Positions 1 to 9,659 of a DNA stretch of 64,000 nucleotides are shown one piece after another; position 1 is the stretch's first letter; every line of letters begins with the position of its first letter. The stretch lies in NCBI GenBank assembly GCA_944388245.1, contig CALXIA010000001.1:36474-100473 (forward strand), in the 5' to 3' direction. Below the pieces are notes generated by a model that worked only from the letters and a program-made list of their open reading frames with translations, did not search any database and was not told the origin of the DNA. The position numbers and the translations under genes were made by a program. This stretch comes from an uncultured Gemmiger sp. (lineage in GTDB: Bacteria > Bacillota > Clostridia > Oscillospirales > Ruminococcaceae).

Positions 1-65
1 ATCTCCACGCCGCAGGCCGTCAGCAGCAGCGCCAGCACCGCCGCCAGCGCCAGCATCCTCTTCAT
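1..65 (-). CDS. Lipoprotein, N-terminal fragment (cut by window edge)
   Basis: Only the first 21 codons are inside the window. They encode a classic lipoprotein signal peptide: Met-Lys-Arg, a Leu/Ala/Val-rich core and a lipobox Leu-Thr-Ala-Cys with the Cys at residue 18. This predicts export, lipidation and membrane anchoring. A sigma-A-like promoter lies just upstream (112-140, minus strand), so the gene appears to be its own transcription unit and not a continuation of the pilus operon. Its function cannot be read from this piece. Confidence 0.7.
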   Translation of the reverse strand, partial: MKRMLALAAVLALLLTACGVE

Positions 66-111
66 ACGCGTGTTCCCCCTTTTCGCCGGGCTGCCGCCCG
101 CCTTTTCTCCC

Positions 112-140
112 ATTATACCGCAATGCCCAATGCCCGTAAA
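112..140 (-). promoter_or_regulatory. Promoter for the edge lipoprotein
   Basis: On the minus strand there is TTTACG, a 17-nt spacer and a perfect TATAAT, about 47 nt before the lipoprotein ATG. The leader after it contains a GC-rich inverted repeat (gccgggctgccgcccgcc region). Confidence 0.55.
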
Positions 141-230
141 GCAGGGATGTTTCAACAGAATCCGCTTTGATGCGGAAACATGAGGCGCTCTTGGCAAGAG
201 GCTTTTGTAAAGATGGACGATTTGTTTTCA

Positions 231-1133
231 TCAAGAAGGTTCTGATGTGTTCCGATGCGGGTGTTCGGGGGAGCTATGCCTGCGTATACGACGCAAAAGC
301 ACAATGACTACGATTGCGGTAAGAGGAACATAAATGGACAGACAAAGGATAATGGCTTTTTGGTACTCCGTTTTCCATACGCTGAGTGCCGGGGAGGCAG
401 GTTCCTGTTCTTGGTGTTCCACCGCTTGCGCGTAGGGGATGCGGCTTCCCTGGACCAATAGCCGGTGCGTATTGATTCCATAGGGATGGCAGGTAACCAG
501 GGTGGCCGGATCCCTTCCTCGTTCCACCACCAGATGTTCCGTCTGATCAGGCTCTACAATATAGATCGCCTCCACTTGGTAGGCCAGCGTTTCCTCAAGA
601 GTATGCAGGTAGAATATATCCCCCACTTCCAGCAGGGAAAGGTCTGTGAACGAACGCTTTCCCGCCATCCCTGTGTGACCGGTAAGCACCGTGTGAGTGC
701 TGTCTCCGCCCACAGGCAGGGAAGTGTTTTGCAGATGTCCAATGCCTTGTTCCAGTACCTGCGCGGTAGTGCCGTGATAGATGGGAAGATTGACCGAAAT
801 TTTGGGGATTTCCACATAGCCCATGATGCCGTCGCCCTCCACATTCAACAGACTGGCGTAGGGCTCCACCGTGGGGTCCAGCACCAAATCCGGGTCAAAG
901 GGGTCGGTAAGAAAGGCTTCGCTCTCCAGCAGACTGCGGTTGTACTCCTGCGCCGCCTTCAGCTCCGCATCCAGCGCTTCCTGCGCCATTCGCTCAATCG
1001 TAGTATCGTATTGCGCGGTCACATAGGACTGGTTCTTTTCGTATAGCCGATTGCTCACCACAGGATATACCACCACGATGCTTCCTGTAAGAAACAGTAT
1101 GACAATCAATACGGGCATGAAAAATCGCTTCAT
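231..1133 (-). CDS. Class C (pilin-polymerising) sortase
   Basis: Membrane transpeptidase predicted to cleave LPxTG-type motifs and join pilin subunits. The protein is about 300 residues, with an N-terminal membrane segment, a lid-type Asp-Pro-Phe in the loop before the catalytic barrel, a catalytic His in the 'LTGHTGM' stretch, the class C signature TLVTCHPYGINTHRLLV with the active Cys, a downstream Arg in 'LLVQGSR', and a C-terminal membrane helix followed by basic residues. The lid plus the C-terminal helix are hallmarks of class C enzymes. It is the last gene of the pilus operon, 79 nt after the backbone pilin. I start at ATG 1133; an in-frame TTG at 1142 adds three residues and neither has a convincing Shine-Dalgarno. 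An inverted repeat lies in the gap just upstream (about 1150-1180). Confidence 0.88.
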   Translation of the reverse strand: MKRFFMPVLIVILFLTGSIVVVYPVVSNRLYEKNQSYVTAQYDTTIERMAQEALDAELKAAQEYNRSLLESEAFLTDPFDPDLVLDPTVEPYASLLNVEGDGIMGYVEIPKISVNLPIYHGTTAQVLEQGIGHLQNTSLPVGGDSTHTVLTGHTGMAGKRSFTDLSLLEVGDIFYLHTLEETLAYQVEAIYIVEPDQTEHLVVERGRDPATLVTCHPYGINTHRLLVQGSRIPYAQAVEHQEQEPASPALSVWKTEYQKAIILCLSIYVPLTAIVVIVLLRRIRRHSSPEHPHRNTSEPS

Positions 1134-1212
1134 AATCGCCAATGACCAAAAGAGGAGACTAGGGCCTTCTCTTTTGCATACTCCTTCGGATCAAAATGGA
1201 TCAGGGTGCCTG

Positions 1213-2865
1213 TCAACTCTTTTTGCGGTAGATCACCAGCAGAATGACAGCTGCGCAGAGCAGACCCAGACCGATCGCTGTGGCCAATAGAGTACCGGTG
1301 CCGCCGGTTTGGGGCAGGAGAAAGCCCGCTGAGATCTTTGTGTTTTCCACGGAGAGAGACACTATACCGTCCACAATCTCGGTACTGACGCCGTTGACGG
1401 TAGCGGTGCTACCATTGCTGTCGGCCAGAATGACGATGGTGATGGGCTCGGCCAACAGGGTGTAACCGCTCATGGTGGCGGTTTCTTTCAGATAATAGGT
1501 GCCCGGCTCAAGGCCATAGAGACTCAAATTGCCGTTGCTTCCAACAAACATCGTATCTGCATCGGCGGCATCATCGCTGGAACCGGTTGTGGGCGGTGTG
1601 GAAATGGCTGTCACCCAGTAGCCGCTGCGATCGTCCTTGACACAAACCGGATCGCTGAGCGTTCCGGAGGTGTTTGTTCTATACAGTTGAAAGGCAATGG
1701 CATCTGCGGAAATGCCGGTGGCGGGATTGTCCGACAGGGTTTTGGTCAGGCGAATACCAAAGGTATACAGGCGGACTGTAGCCAAGGCGGTCGTGGTCGT
1801 CACCCCGGAACGCTGATAGGTGACCTTTGCGGTGTTGGTGAGTTCGTTGGAAAAAGCGCCATTTGTGGCCGCCGTGGCGTCATACGTGACGGTAAGCGTT
1901 TGTGCTTGCGACAAAGAACCGTTCAGCGTTGCCAGCCCATTCTCCGTCAAGGTGATGGTGAGTGCCCCTGCTTCATACTTTGGCGTATGCTCAAGTAGCT
2001 GACTGCCCAGCTGGGCCTTGACGGTACTTTGGTCAATATTCAGTGTGCCGTCTGCATTGGCGTCGGTCACGACAAAGCGGGAAAAGTCGGTAGTTGCCGC
2101 TGGAATGGTGGCAGTGACCGTGTACTTCAAGGTCTGACCGGTATGGATGTAGGAATCGGAAGAGGAGTTGCCCTGCTCCGCCACCGTTTTGCTGACGGTA
2201 ATATCATCGGTGCGTATCTTTGGATAAGCGTAGACGTTGTTTTTCCATTGATTCTCCACATACATAGGCACAGACACAAGAAAGGGCGTCAGATCGGTAA
2301 TGGCGTTGGCGGGCAGAGCGTATTTGGCCAGCAGATAGAGGCCGGGGACCAGATTCTCAAAGCTGGCAACCCCGTTGTCCTGGGTCGTTCGCTGGATGGG
2401 CATGTTGTTGGCCAAGTAGGTTTCGATAGTAGTCGAAGCCTGCACACTCAAAGCATTTTGTACCACGGTAGGAGCATAATAATAGGTGTTGTCTTTCTGG
2501 GCGATGGCATTTGCCGGCGCCAGCCCCAGCAGGAGGCAGCGGGCTTCGTCCAGGCCGAAAGCCACCTGGGTGGAAACAGCGCCGGATGGATCGGTAGTGG
2601 TGACCTCTGCTATGGAACCAATGCGCAGGGCATTGATGCTTACGCCTGCCATGGGCGCGCTCATACCGTTGGTGATCGGAGCACCGGTGCCCGACGATCC
2701 TGGTCCTTGCTGGTAGACCGTGACGGTGAGGGTGCCCGAACCCTCGTTCTTTTCCTTTACGTCCATTGTCGTGCCGGACGCCAGCGTTCTGGCAAACAGC
2801 ATCCCTTCGCCCAAAGCCAGGGTCAGCATGGCGGCTAAAAGCCATCTGGTTAGTTTTATTTTCAT
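1213..2865 (-). CDS. Major (backbone) pilin, LPQTGG-anchored
   Basis: Surface pilus shaft subunit of about 550 residues. Visible parts: signal peptide (residues 1-30); a YPK pilin motif at about 214-216 in 'VYAYPKI', whose Lys is the expected isopeptide donor for polymerisation; a middle Ig-like domain; a C-terminal Cna-B-type domain with an E-box-like YYLKET stretch; LPQTGG at 517-522; a membrane helix and a terminal Arg-Lys-Lys. The start at 2865 follows GGAAATGAG-type ribosome-binding sequence; the frame is open further upstream but that part overlaps the preceding gene and lacks a signal peptide. It lies 37 nt after the giant tip pilin and upstream of a class C sortase, the usual order of a sortase-assembled pilus operon. 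Confidence 0.9.
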   Translation of the reverse strand: MKIKLTRWLLAAMLTLALGEGMLFARTLASGTTMDVKEKNEGSGTLTVTVYQQGPGSSGTGAPITNGMSAPMAGVSINALRIGSIAEVTTTDPSGAVSTQVAFGLDEARCLLLGLAPANAIAQKDNTYYYAPTVVQNALSVQASTTIETYLANNMPIQRTTQDNGVASFENLVPGLYLLAKYALPANAITDLTPFLVSVPMYVENQWKNNVYAYPKIRTDDITVSKTVAEQGNSSSDSYIHTGQTLKYTVTATIPAATTDFSRFVVTDANADGTLNIDQSTVKAQLGSQLLEHTPKYEAGALTITLTENGLATLNGSLSQAQTLTVTYDATAATNGAFSNELTNTAKVTYQRSGVTTTTALATVRLYTFGIRLTKTLSDNPATGISADAIAFQLYRTNTSGTLSDPVCVKDDRSGYWVTAISTPPTTGSSDDAADADTMFVGSNGNLSLYGLEPGTYYLKETATMSGYTLLAEPITIVILADSNGSTATVNGVSTEIVDGIVSLSVENTKISAGFLLPQTGGTGTLLATAIGLGLLCAAVILLVIYRKKS

Positions 2866-2902
2866 GGTTTTCTCATTTCCTTCAGTGCAATATAAGGGGT
2901 GT

Positions 2903-5900
2903 CTATTGCGGTGCGCGTGGCCCGACAGGTTGCGAAAACAGCCTTTTTCTTCGCCAGAACACGATTCCGCAACCAACGGCGGTGGCCATAAGCCCTATCC
3001 CGGCAAAAATGGTGGTATATACGCCGCCGAAAACCCCGGCGGCGGGCAGATAGGCAATGCCGGTGTTTACTACTGTGTAGGTAACGGAATAGTGGGTTTC
3101 TGCTTCGACGGTATAAGGGGTTGTGACATACAAAGGCTCTTCCAAACTGTTATACCCCTGGGGGGCCCGCAACTCGGTCAAGCGATACAGATACCCCTTT
3201 CCGTCTTCGAATATCCTGGCACCCAGGTTGTAAAACAATGCTTTTCCGTCTTCTTGGGAAATTGCTGTCACGGCGCCAAATTTTGTATCCAAAGCATAGC
3301 TTTTGCCGTTATAGATGATCGTTCCCTGGTCATCCTCCAGCAGTCGCTCCAACTGGAACTGTGCCCCCGCCAGCGGATGCCGGCTGGTGTCCACCTTCTG
3401 CACGATCAATTGGGCCGTGGCCAGATAGACCTCCACCTTTACACTGTCCGAAATCACCAGGCTGCTGCCGGTGGGAGACCAGCCGTCTACATAGTAGTCC
3501 AGATAAAATTGAGAGATCGTCGCTAGATCCAGTGTGTCGGCACCGGCCGCATCTACCGTGAAGCTGGTGGCTGTGCCGTTTTGCATCCGGGTGATGGTCA
3601 TGCCCTTGTACCGCTCATACAAAGCTGCCTGAGCGGGGTTGGTGCTGCCGGAATAGGTGCGGCAGGTCTGCGCCATCATCGCCAAATGATCGTAGGTGGA
3701 TGTCATATCCGTCAGCGAAACGATTTCGCTGAAAACAGCAGGAACCTGGCTGATCGTGATCGCGTTCTCTGGCGAATATCCGCCATTCGTCATCAGGTAG
3801 TAGGTGATGGAGTAGTTGGTCTGGGCGTTATCCCGGACATAGTAGAAGAAGATGTTGTTAGCGGATGCGTTGGTCTGCAACCGAAGCACCTGGCTCCAAT
3901 CTTCATAGACCGAGTAGCCGCTGATGGACGGGGCGTTTTCTACCACCAGTGTGGTCGGGAGATCGTCCACTTTTATCGACTTCTGCTCCTCACTCAGCAG
4001 ATAGGGAGCGGCAATATCCACCTGAAAGGACCGGTCAAAGGTATCCTGATAAGAGTCCAGTACGCCCTCCGCCACCGCCACCGACAGATCGATGGCATAG
4101 ACATTGTAAACCAGTTCATTTACGGGATGGTAGACAAAGAAAGCACAGTACAGGTAGCTGCCGTCCGGCATCTCGGTTCGATAGGTGTTTCCGGTCACCT
4201 CTGTCAGATCGCCGTCCGTGACCGTTTGAGTCCGGGCGTCGGCTTTCAGATCGATCGTGGCGTGAGCGGGCAACCATTTCCTTCCGGCGCTGTCTGCACA
4301 GTATTCCCACGCTGTCTGGGTATAGGTCTTTCCCGTGTATAAGCTGGCCAATTCGTCTTGAAACAGGATGAAATATTCCGTGCCGCCGATGGTGATGGTA
4401 GCAGTATGGTCGTTTACTACGATCGGCTTGCCATCCTTGGGGGTGAACTGGGTCTGACCCTCAAGCTCCGCCTTTTTCACCAGATGGTACACCAAGGCCT
4501 TTGAGTCCCCATCGGGCTCCCAGGCGGCGTAAAGTTTCAAGCCCTGAACGACAACGGAGGCATCGTTGGTGTAACTGAAGCGATAGCCGGTCTGCTCCGG
4601 GTAGTAGAACAACTCGCCGTTTTCATCCTCGTGCAGAAGAAAGGCGTCTTCCACATGATTGAGATACACATAACCCGCCGCATAGGAGGCCAGGCTCTGA
4701 TTTTCCGCCAGAACGTCCTTCAGATAGATCTTGGTTCCGGATGCGGGAACATCGTCAAAGTAGAACCACCGGGCAAAGGTGTATCCGGGACGGACAGGTT
4801 CCGCAGGCTCCTCCAGTACCGTATTGACCGTTGCGTTGATGGTCACATACTCGTTGTGGCTGTACGCGCCGTTGTCGCCCATATAGCAATAGTAGTGATC
4901 CACCAGACGAGTTCCCGTAAAGTCCTCCACACTGATCGCCAGCAGTTCCGCCAGGGAACCGATTTTTCCATTGCTTATATAGTGCTGGGACGCATCATCC
5001 CATTCGGCCACAGCGTCCAAATCACAGGAATACAGATTCTGTATGAACAGCCGGTCGTGTACCTTGGTCTGAAGATACCAATAAAAGCTGGCCTGTGAAT
5101 TCTCCGATACCCTTTGGTGGGGGTAGAACATAAAGATCGTTCCATCCGTTGGATCGGAGTAGGTGGAGAGGGTGTACTCAATCTCTTCCATCCAGATGCC
5201 GCCGTTGAGAACATACGATGTGGCGTACCGGGGGGGAAACCAACCAACATACAGCGCGCTGTCGCCCGCCATAGTCTGCATTTCTTTGTCGTTTGTCCAA
5301 TCAACCGGCATGGTTTGCATGGCGTTGCGGTACCACCGCCAGAAGTAGTATTGGCTTTCGCCGGGAGAATGATAGGGGTACTCCAGATCACCGCCAGTTT
5401 CTGATGTAAGCCAGGCAATGATCTCCTGCTCGGCCAGCGGTGTTAAATGGCCGCCAAAGCGGATGTCTACGAATCCCGTCGCGGTGACCGACTCCCAGCC
5501 CAACTGTTGCAGGGTGTGGACTCCCTCTCCGTAGCTGGGCAGGCAGTCGAAGTCGGTGGTCAGCAGAGCCTCTGGAATGGAATACTTGTCGTGGAGATTC
5601 TGGATGGCCAGCGTGTAAAGTTCTCTGGTGTAGAAGAAATAAATGTTGCCGCCTTTGGCCATGTCCTCTCCGTCGTATGCTGCGCCAGTGGATAGAAACC
5701 CTGGGCGCGACGGCTGGTTTTGCCCGGAACGGGTGGATGTGGAATATTGGATATCGTATGCCGTTGAGTATACATAGACCGTATCCGCCCAGGAAACATA
5801 CTGCCCGTCCGCATATGGAGAAAGGTCCGCTGTTTCGGGATCAAAAGCTTGTACATTGCTGTCGGTGGCCAAGATCGTGGTATCCAGCACCTGAAAAAAA

Positions 5901-8725
5901 TAGTAGTGATACTCGAAAGCGTTGTCGGCCCAATAGGCGACCATTTGATGGGCAGGGGTGCCATCTCCGTTGTCCGGCGCTGCGGTCCAGTTCTCTTCCT
6001 CGTCAACCGCCGCCACTATATTCATATCCATGGTTGAATAGGCGTTCAATGTGTTCTTCTGGCTGTTTCCTTGGGTAAACACATTGCGATAGTAGCTGTT
6101 TTGGTCGGTGCCCATGCTGATATAGTTGTAATGGTTATACGTTCCGGAGGTATTGCTCAATGTAGGCCAGAGGGCGGAGATATCCGCTTCAAAGCGGGCG
6201 GTGAGAGTGTAGACAAAGCAGGTATATGTTCCGGCGTCGTCCCCTTCGCTATCTGTGATCTGTTTTGTGCCGTAGCGTCCCACAGCGGAACGAGGGTCCT
6301 GATCCATGGCCTCTGTGATGCGGTAGATTTTCTGCACGTCTAATTCGCCATAGGTTTCGTGGGAAACCACAGTGGAAGTTACGTCGCCAGAAAAATCCTC
6401 AAAAACAAATTGGTCGACTGCTGTTTCGCTGGCGGACCATTCGCAATTGCTAAAGCCGCCCGGCGTATCTGCGGCTACGCTAAAGGTCTGGTCGTGTTGA
6501 TCCTGCCTTGCCAACACGAATTCCAGCGTGTATAGGTTGCGAGTGTAATAGATGTTGATGGTGGTTGTGCCGTTGCCGTTCACCTTCACGTTAAATGAGT
6601 CTTCGGTAATGGCGTCAGCGATCACGCCTCCGGAGCCTGTAAATCGCGCGTTGCTCACGTTGCCGACACTGATTCTGGTATTGGTCTCGCTATAGGAGAA
6701 GAACGCAGAATAGTCTCCGTCTGTTCCGTAGTGGCTGGCAACCAACGATTTGAATCCGTCGGATACCACGGTCTCGCCGTTGGTTTCGCTTGGCCATCCT
6801 TCCCCGCTGATGGTCACAGTTGATCCCTCCAACCGTACCTCCAACACGCTTTCGGTGGCCACATTGCTCACTGTGGTGGCATAGGCGTTCTGGAAGCTGG
6901 CGGCGTTCCGGCTCTCCACCCAATACAGCAGACGGATGGAGGTAGTGGCAGGACGCCACGTCACCACAGCATACAGATCGTGAGCGGGCATTTGGGGGGA
7001 GGTCTCGCCGTAGGGGCTCACGACTTGGACCAGATCTCCGTTTCCATTCAGTCGATACCAGGTGATGTTTTCCGTTGTTACGGGCTGATAACCGGTGCGG
7101 GTCAACTGCTTTATATAGCCTTCAAGAGAGGGCATCTGCGCGCCAAACAAGATCTTGACCGGGTCGATTTGCACCTCGGTGGTTCCAGTTTGAAAGTAGA
7201 CAAAGTAGCTGGCTCGATCGTAATCAACCCTGACGATAGCGTTCCCGTTCGGGTCGAATCGAACGTTTGGGGCCCCTTCCTGCAATACCACGCCTTCGCT
7301 GATGGCGGATCGCGAGGATGCGCTGATTTGAAATCCCGCAAAACTCACGTCATCTCCCAGCGAGGGAGCGTCCTTGATGGAAATCCTGCTGCCGTATTCA
7401 ATGCTTTGAACGCTGGTTGCTCCGACCTGGATATATCCTTCTTCCGCATTTACTGACTGCTGATAATACTCTACCGTATATGTGATCTGAGCCGGTTTAT
7501 AAATTACGGTCAAGGTCAGAAAGTGGGTAGTGGAGGTATCGTCCACGCCAAACACGGTGTCTACATCCACGGTCACCTTGCTGTCATGCCAGGTAACGCC
7601 GTCTTGAGAGGTGGGGCTCGCCGTGTAGTACGGGATGGAGGGAATCCGGACTGCAAAGGTCAGGAATCCGTTTTGCATGTCGGATTGGGTCTTGGTAACA
7701 GCGAGGGTGTCGCGCGCTTTGGTGCCGTTCTCATAATAGAAGTATATATTGAATACATAGGGCTCTTCCGCCTGGAATTGCGCGGCAAATACGGCATTGC
7801 CCGTTACGATAAAACCGTTTCCGCTGGACATTGGTTTCCAGCCGGCAAAATGCTGCCCGTCCTTTGCGGGGATGGGGCCTCCGTAGGTAAAGTATGGGAT
7901 GCGGTCAAGGGTAAAGGTATAATAGTATGGCGGAGAATCCGTGGCCGCCAGCGGGTGCCGGCTTACACATACGGCTTCGTGCGTTATGCCGTTCAGCGTA
8001 ATGGGCAAGGTGGCCGTGTCACCGGTCCAATCTACGGTGTCCGCCGTCCAGGGTGTGCTGGGATCTGTCCACAGTGTTGCCCCATAAGGCACCTCTACAG
8101 ACCAGAGTTCACCGGTACTTCCTTGAAAAGAAACGGTGTAGGCGGCGATTTGCCACTGGGCGAGAATTGTGGTATCGGCGGTGATGGTAATCGTCTGGCC
8201 ATCGGCGGCCCGGTATTCCGTCTCATCGATTTTCCAAGCGGTAAAGCTGTAGCCGGCTCGATAGGGCTGGTTCGGAAGCAGCCCACCCAGGGTGCTGTCC
8301 AGGGTCAGCAAGATGCCCTGACCCGCCTGTTCTTCAGCTACCGAGCGGGTCCACTGATAGGTGTCGGAGACGGACTGACGCCATCCGGCATTCTGCAAGT
8401 TGTTTGCCTGTCCGCCGTCCAGATTCAGCGTCAGGGTATAAGAAGCCGGTTGAGCAGGCGGCGCCGTATCTATGGAGGAATTGCTGGCCGCGGATGCGTC
8501 GCCCTGTTCGGCGGTGACCGGAGTGCCATCGGCATTCAAGGCGCCTGTACCTTCCCATTCAACATCCAGAGGGGAAGATCCCTTTTCAAATATATCTTCC
8601 TGGAATGTGTCAGGGGGCTGCGCGTCTGAAGGATCCGCCTGCGCCCAAACGCTGAAAGGCAACACCTGCAAAACAAAGCAAAAGGAAACCATAAGCGCCA
8701 AGCATCTATGGCACGTTCTTTTCAT
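2903..8725 (-). CDS. Giant LPxxG-anchored surface protein, probable tip/ancillary pilin
   Basis: Exported protein of 1940 residues: signal peptide (1-29, ending near VWAQA), then many beta-rich repeats resembling InlB B-repeats/Listeria-Bacteroides (Flg_new) modules (for example 'YTLTLNLDGGQ...GYSFTAWK' near residues 95-170, and several later Gly-Tyr-x-Phe-x-x-Trp copies), a C-terminal Cna-B/SpaA domain beginning 'LIVQKVDTSRHPLAGA' with an E-box-like LTELRAPQGY, then the sorting signal LPAAG, a membrane helix and RRKR. The sorting motif departs from LPxTG. Its start overlaps the stop of the upstream sortase by 20 nt, suggesting translational coupling. Probable role: pilus tip adhesin; the ligand is unknown. 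G+C is lower than in the housekeeping genes of the window. Confidence 0.85.
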   Translation of the reverse strand: MKRTCHRCLALMVSFCFVLQVLPFSVWAQADPSDAQPPDTFQEDIFEKGSSPLDVEWEGTGALNADGTPVTAEQGDASAASNSSIDTAPPAQPASYTLTLNLDGGQANNLQNAGWRQSVSDTYQWTRSVAEEQAGQGILLTLDSTLGGLLPNQPYRAGYSFTAWKIDETEYRAADGQTITITADTTILAQWQIAAYTVSFQGSTGELWSVEVPYGATLWTDPSTPWTADTVDWTGDTATLPITLNGITHEAVCVSRHPLAATDSPPYYYTFTLDRIPYFTYGGPIPAKDGQHFAGWKPMSSGNGFIVTGNAVFAAQFQAEEPYVFNIYFYYENGTKARDTLAVTKTQSDMQNGFLTFAVRIPSIPYYTASPTSQDGVTWHDSKVTVDVDTVFGVDDTSTTHFLTLTVIYKPAQITYTVEYYQQSVNAEEGYIQVGATSVQSIEYGSRISIKDAPSLGDDVSFAGFQISASSRSAISEGVVLQEGAPNVRFDPNGNAIVRVDYDRASYFVYFQTGTTEVQIDPVKILFGAQMPSLEGYIKQLTRTGYQPVTTENITWYRLNGNGDLVQVVSPYGETSPQMPAHDLYAVVTWRPATTSIRLLYWVESRNAASFQNAYATTVSNVATESVLEVRLEGSTVTISGEGWPSETNGETVVSDGFKSLVASHYGTDGDYSAFFSYSETNTRISVGNVSNARFTGSGGVIADAITEDSFNVKVNGNGTTTINIYYTRNLYTLEFVLARQDQHDQTFSVAADTPGGFSNCEWSASETAVDQFVFEDFSGDVTSTVVSHETYGELDVQKIYRITEAMDQDPRSAVGRYGTKQITDSEGDDAGTYTCFVYTLTARFEADISALWPTLSNTSGTYNHYNYISMGTDQNSYYRNVFTQGNSQKNTLNAYSTMDMNIVAAVDEEENWTAAPDNGDGTPAHQMVAYWADNAFEYHYYFFQVLDTTILATDSNVQAFDPETADLSPYADGQYVSWADTVYVYSTAYDIQYSTSTRSGQNQPSRPGFLSTGAAYDGEDMAKGGNIYFFYTRELYTLAIQNLHDKYSIPEALLTTDFDCLPSYGEGVHTLQQLGWESVTATGFVDIRFGGHLTPLAEQEIIAWLTSETGGDLEYPYHSPGESQYYFWRWYRNAMQTMPVDWTNDKEMQTMAGDSALYVGWFPPRYATSYVLNGGIWMEEIEYTLSTYSDPTDGTIFMFYPHQRVSENSQASFYWYLQTKVHDRLFIQNLYSCDLDAVAEWDDASQHYISNGKIGSLAELLAISVEDFTGTRLVDHYYCYMGDNGAYSHNEYVTINATVNTVLEEPAEPVRPGYTFARWFYFDDVPASGTKIYLKDVLAENQSLASYAAGYVYLNHVEDAFLLHEDENGELFYYPEQTGYRFSYTNDASVVVQGLKLYAAWEPDGDSKALVYHLVKKAELEGQTQFTPKDGKPIVVNDHTATITIGGTEYFILFQDELASLYTGKTYTQTAWEYCADSAGRKWLPAHATIDLKADARTQTVTDGDLTEVTGNTYRTEMPDGSYLYCAFFVYHPVNELVYNVYAIDLSVAVAEGVLDSYQDTFDRSFQVDIAAPYLLSEEQKSIKVDDLPTTLVVENAPSISGYSVYEDWSQVLRLQTNASANNIFFYYVRDNAQTNYSITYYLMTNGGYSPENAITISQVPAVFSEIVSLTDMTSTYDHLAMMAQTCRTYSGSTNPAQAALYERYKGMTITRMQNGTATSFTVDAAGADTLDLATISQFYLDYYVDGWSPTGSSLVISDSVKVEVYLATAQLIVQKVDTSRHPLAGAQFQLERLLEDDQGTIIYNGKSYALDTKFGAVTAISQEDGKALFYNLGARIFEDGKGYLYRLTELRAPQGYNSLEEPLYVTTPYTVEAETHYSVTYTVVNTGIAYLPAAGVFGGVYTTIFAGIGLMATAVGCGIVFWRRKRLFSQPVGPRAPQ

Positions 8726-9659
8726 GGTTTGTCATTCCTTCTTTCCCAACAGCTTTTTTCTTTTTGAAAGGCCAGATGAGAATTATAGCCGACAGAATGA
8801 TGAGGGGGATGGCCAGAAAGGGAAGCCACTGTTCCAGCTGAATCCTGCTTTGAGAGGATGCGCTTGGCTTTTGTGCCTGGGGGGAAGGGTCAGGGTTCGC
8901 CACATAAAACTCCCGGATGCCATCCGGGAACTCCTCTTTTGACGCTGTACCCTTTACTGCGGTGCAGTATACCACATAGCGATGGGTGCTGACGGCATAC
9001 GGATGACAGGTTATCAGGGTCAACAACTCTTTGCCGTCCTGAATCAACACAGCTTCAATGTCATTAGGGAGGATGATGGCAGTGCTTTCCACCTGATAGA
9101 CCCTCTCCTCCCAATATGTGGTCAAGTATATGAAGTCTCCCGGCTGCAGCCTTTCGATTTCTCGAAAAAAAGCTGTGCCGCTATATCCGCGATGACCAGC
9201 AATGACGCAGTTCGTGTTTGTACCGCTCACAGGCATGCTCGTTTGCCCCAAAACGGCAACGCCTTTTGCCAGATTTTCCTTTGTCGCCCCCAGGTAAACG
9301 GGGAACTCCTGTTCCATGACGGGAATGTGCAACACGGCCACGGCGTCAGCGGCCAATCCGTATTTGTCCAGATCGAAAGCCGGCTGCTCATAACTCCATG
9401 CGTCTGAAAGACCGATTTGCCCGCTTTCATAAAGGGTTCTGTTATACTTCTGCATATCTGTCAGCAAGCCGGAATAATTCTTCTCCGCCGCAGATTCTGT
9501 ACCTGGAAGTCCTTGAATATGCGCTTTCCCTTGTTCAAACTTAGCGATGCTCGCTCGCATCTGCGCTTGTGTTAGCCACCCGAAAACAGGATTGTACAGC
9601 AAGAAGGTGAGGCCCAAAATGAAACATAGGACAGCTGCGATCCCTGTTGTTTTTCGCAT
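8706..9659 (-). CDS. Second sortase of the pilus operon (class C-like)
   Basis: Sortase of 317 residues and first gene of the operon. An N-terminal membrane segment is followed by a lid-like region with Asp-Ala-Trp ('SDAWSYEQP'), a catalytic His in 'IAGHRGYSG', the signature TLITCHPYAVSTHRYVV with the active Cys, and a C-terminal membrane helix followed by a Lys run. The residues around the catalytic Arg differ from the partner sortase ('VVYCTAV' against 'LLVQGSR'), so the two enzymes probably recognise different sorting motifs, perhaps LPAAG and LPQTG. The start follows GAGGATGG at good spacing. The stop overlaps the giant pilin start by 20 nt. Confidence 0.85.
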   Translation of the reverse strand: MRKTTGIAAVLCFILGLTFLLYNPVFGWLTQAQMRASIAKFEQGKAHIQGLPGTESAAEKNYSGLLTDMQKYNRTLYESGQIGLSDAWSYEQPAFDLDKYGLAADAVAVLHIPVMEQEFPVYLGATKENLAKGVAVLGQTSMPVSGTNTNCVIAGHRGYSGTAFFREIERLQPGDFIYLTTYWEERVYQVESTAIILPNDIEAVLIQDGKELLTLITCHPYAVSTHRYVVYCTAVKGTASKEEFPDGIREFYVANPDPSPQAQKPSASSQSRIQLEQWLPFLAIPLIILSAIILIWPFKKKKAVGKEGMTNHEKNVP

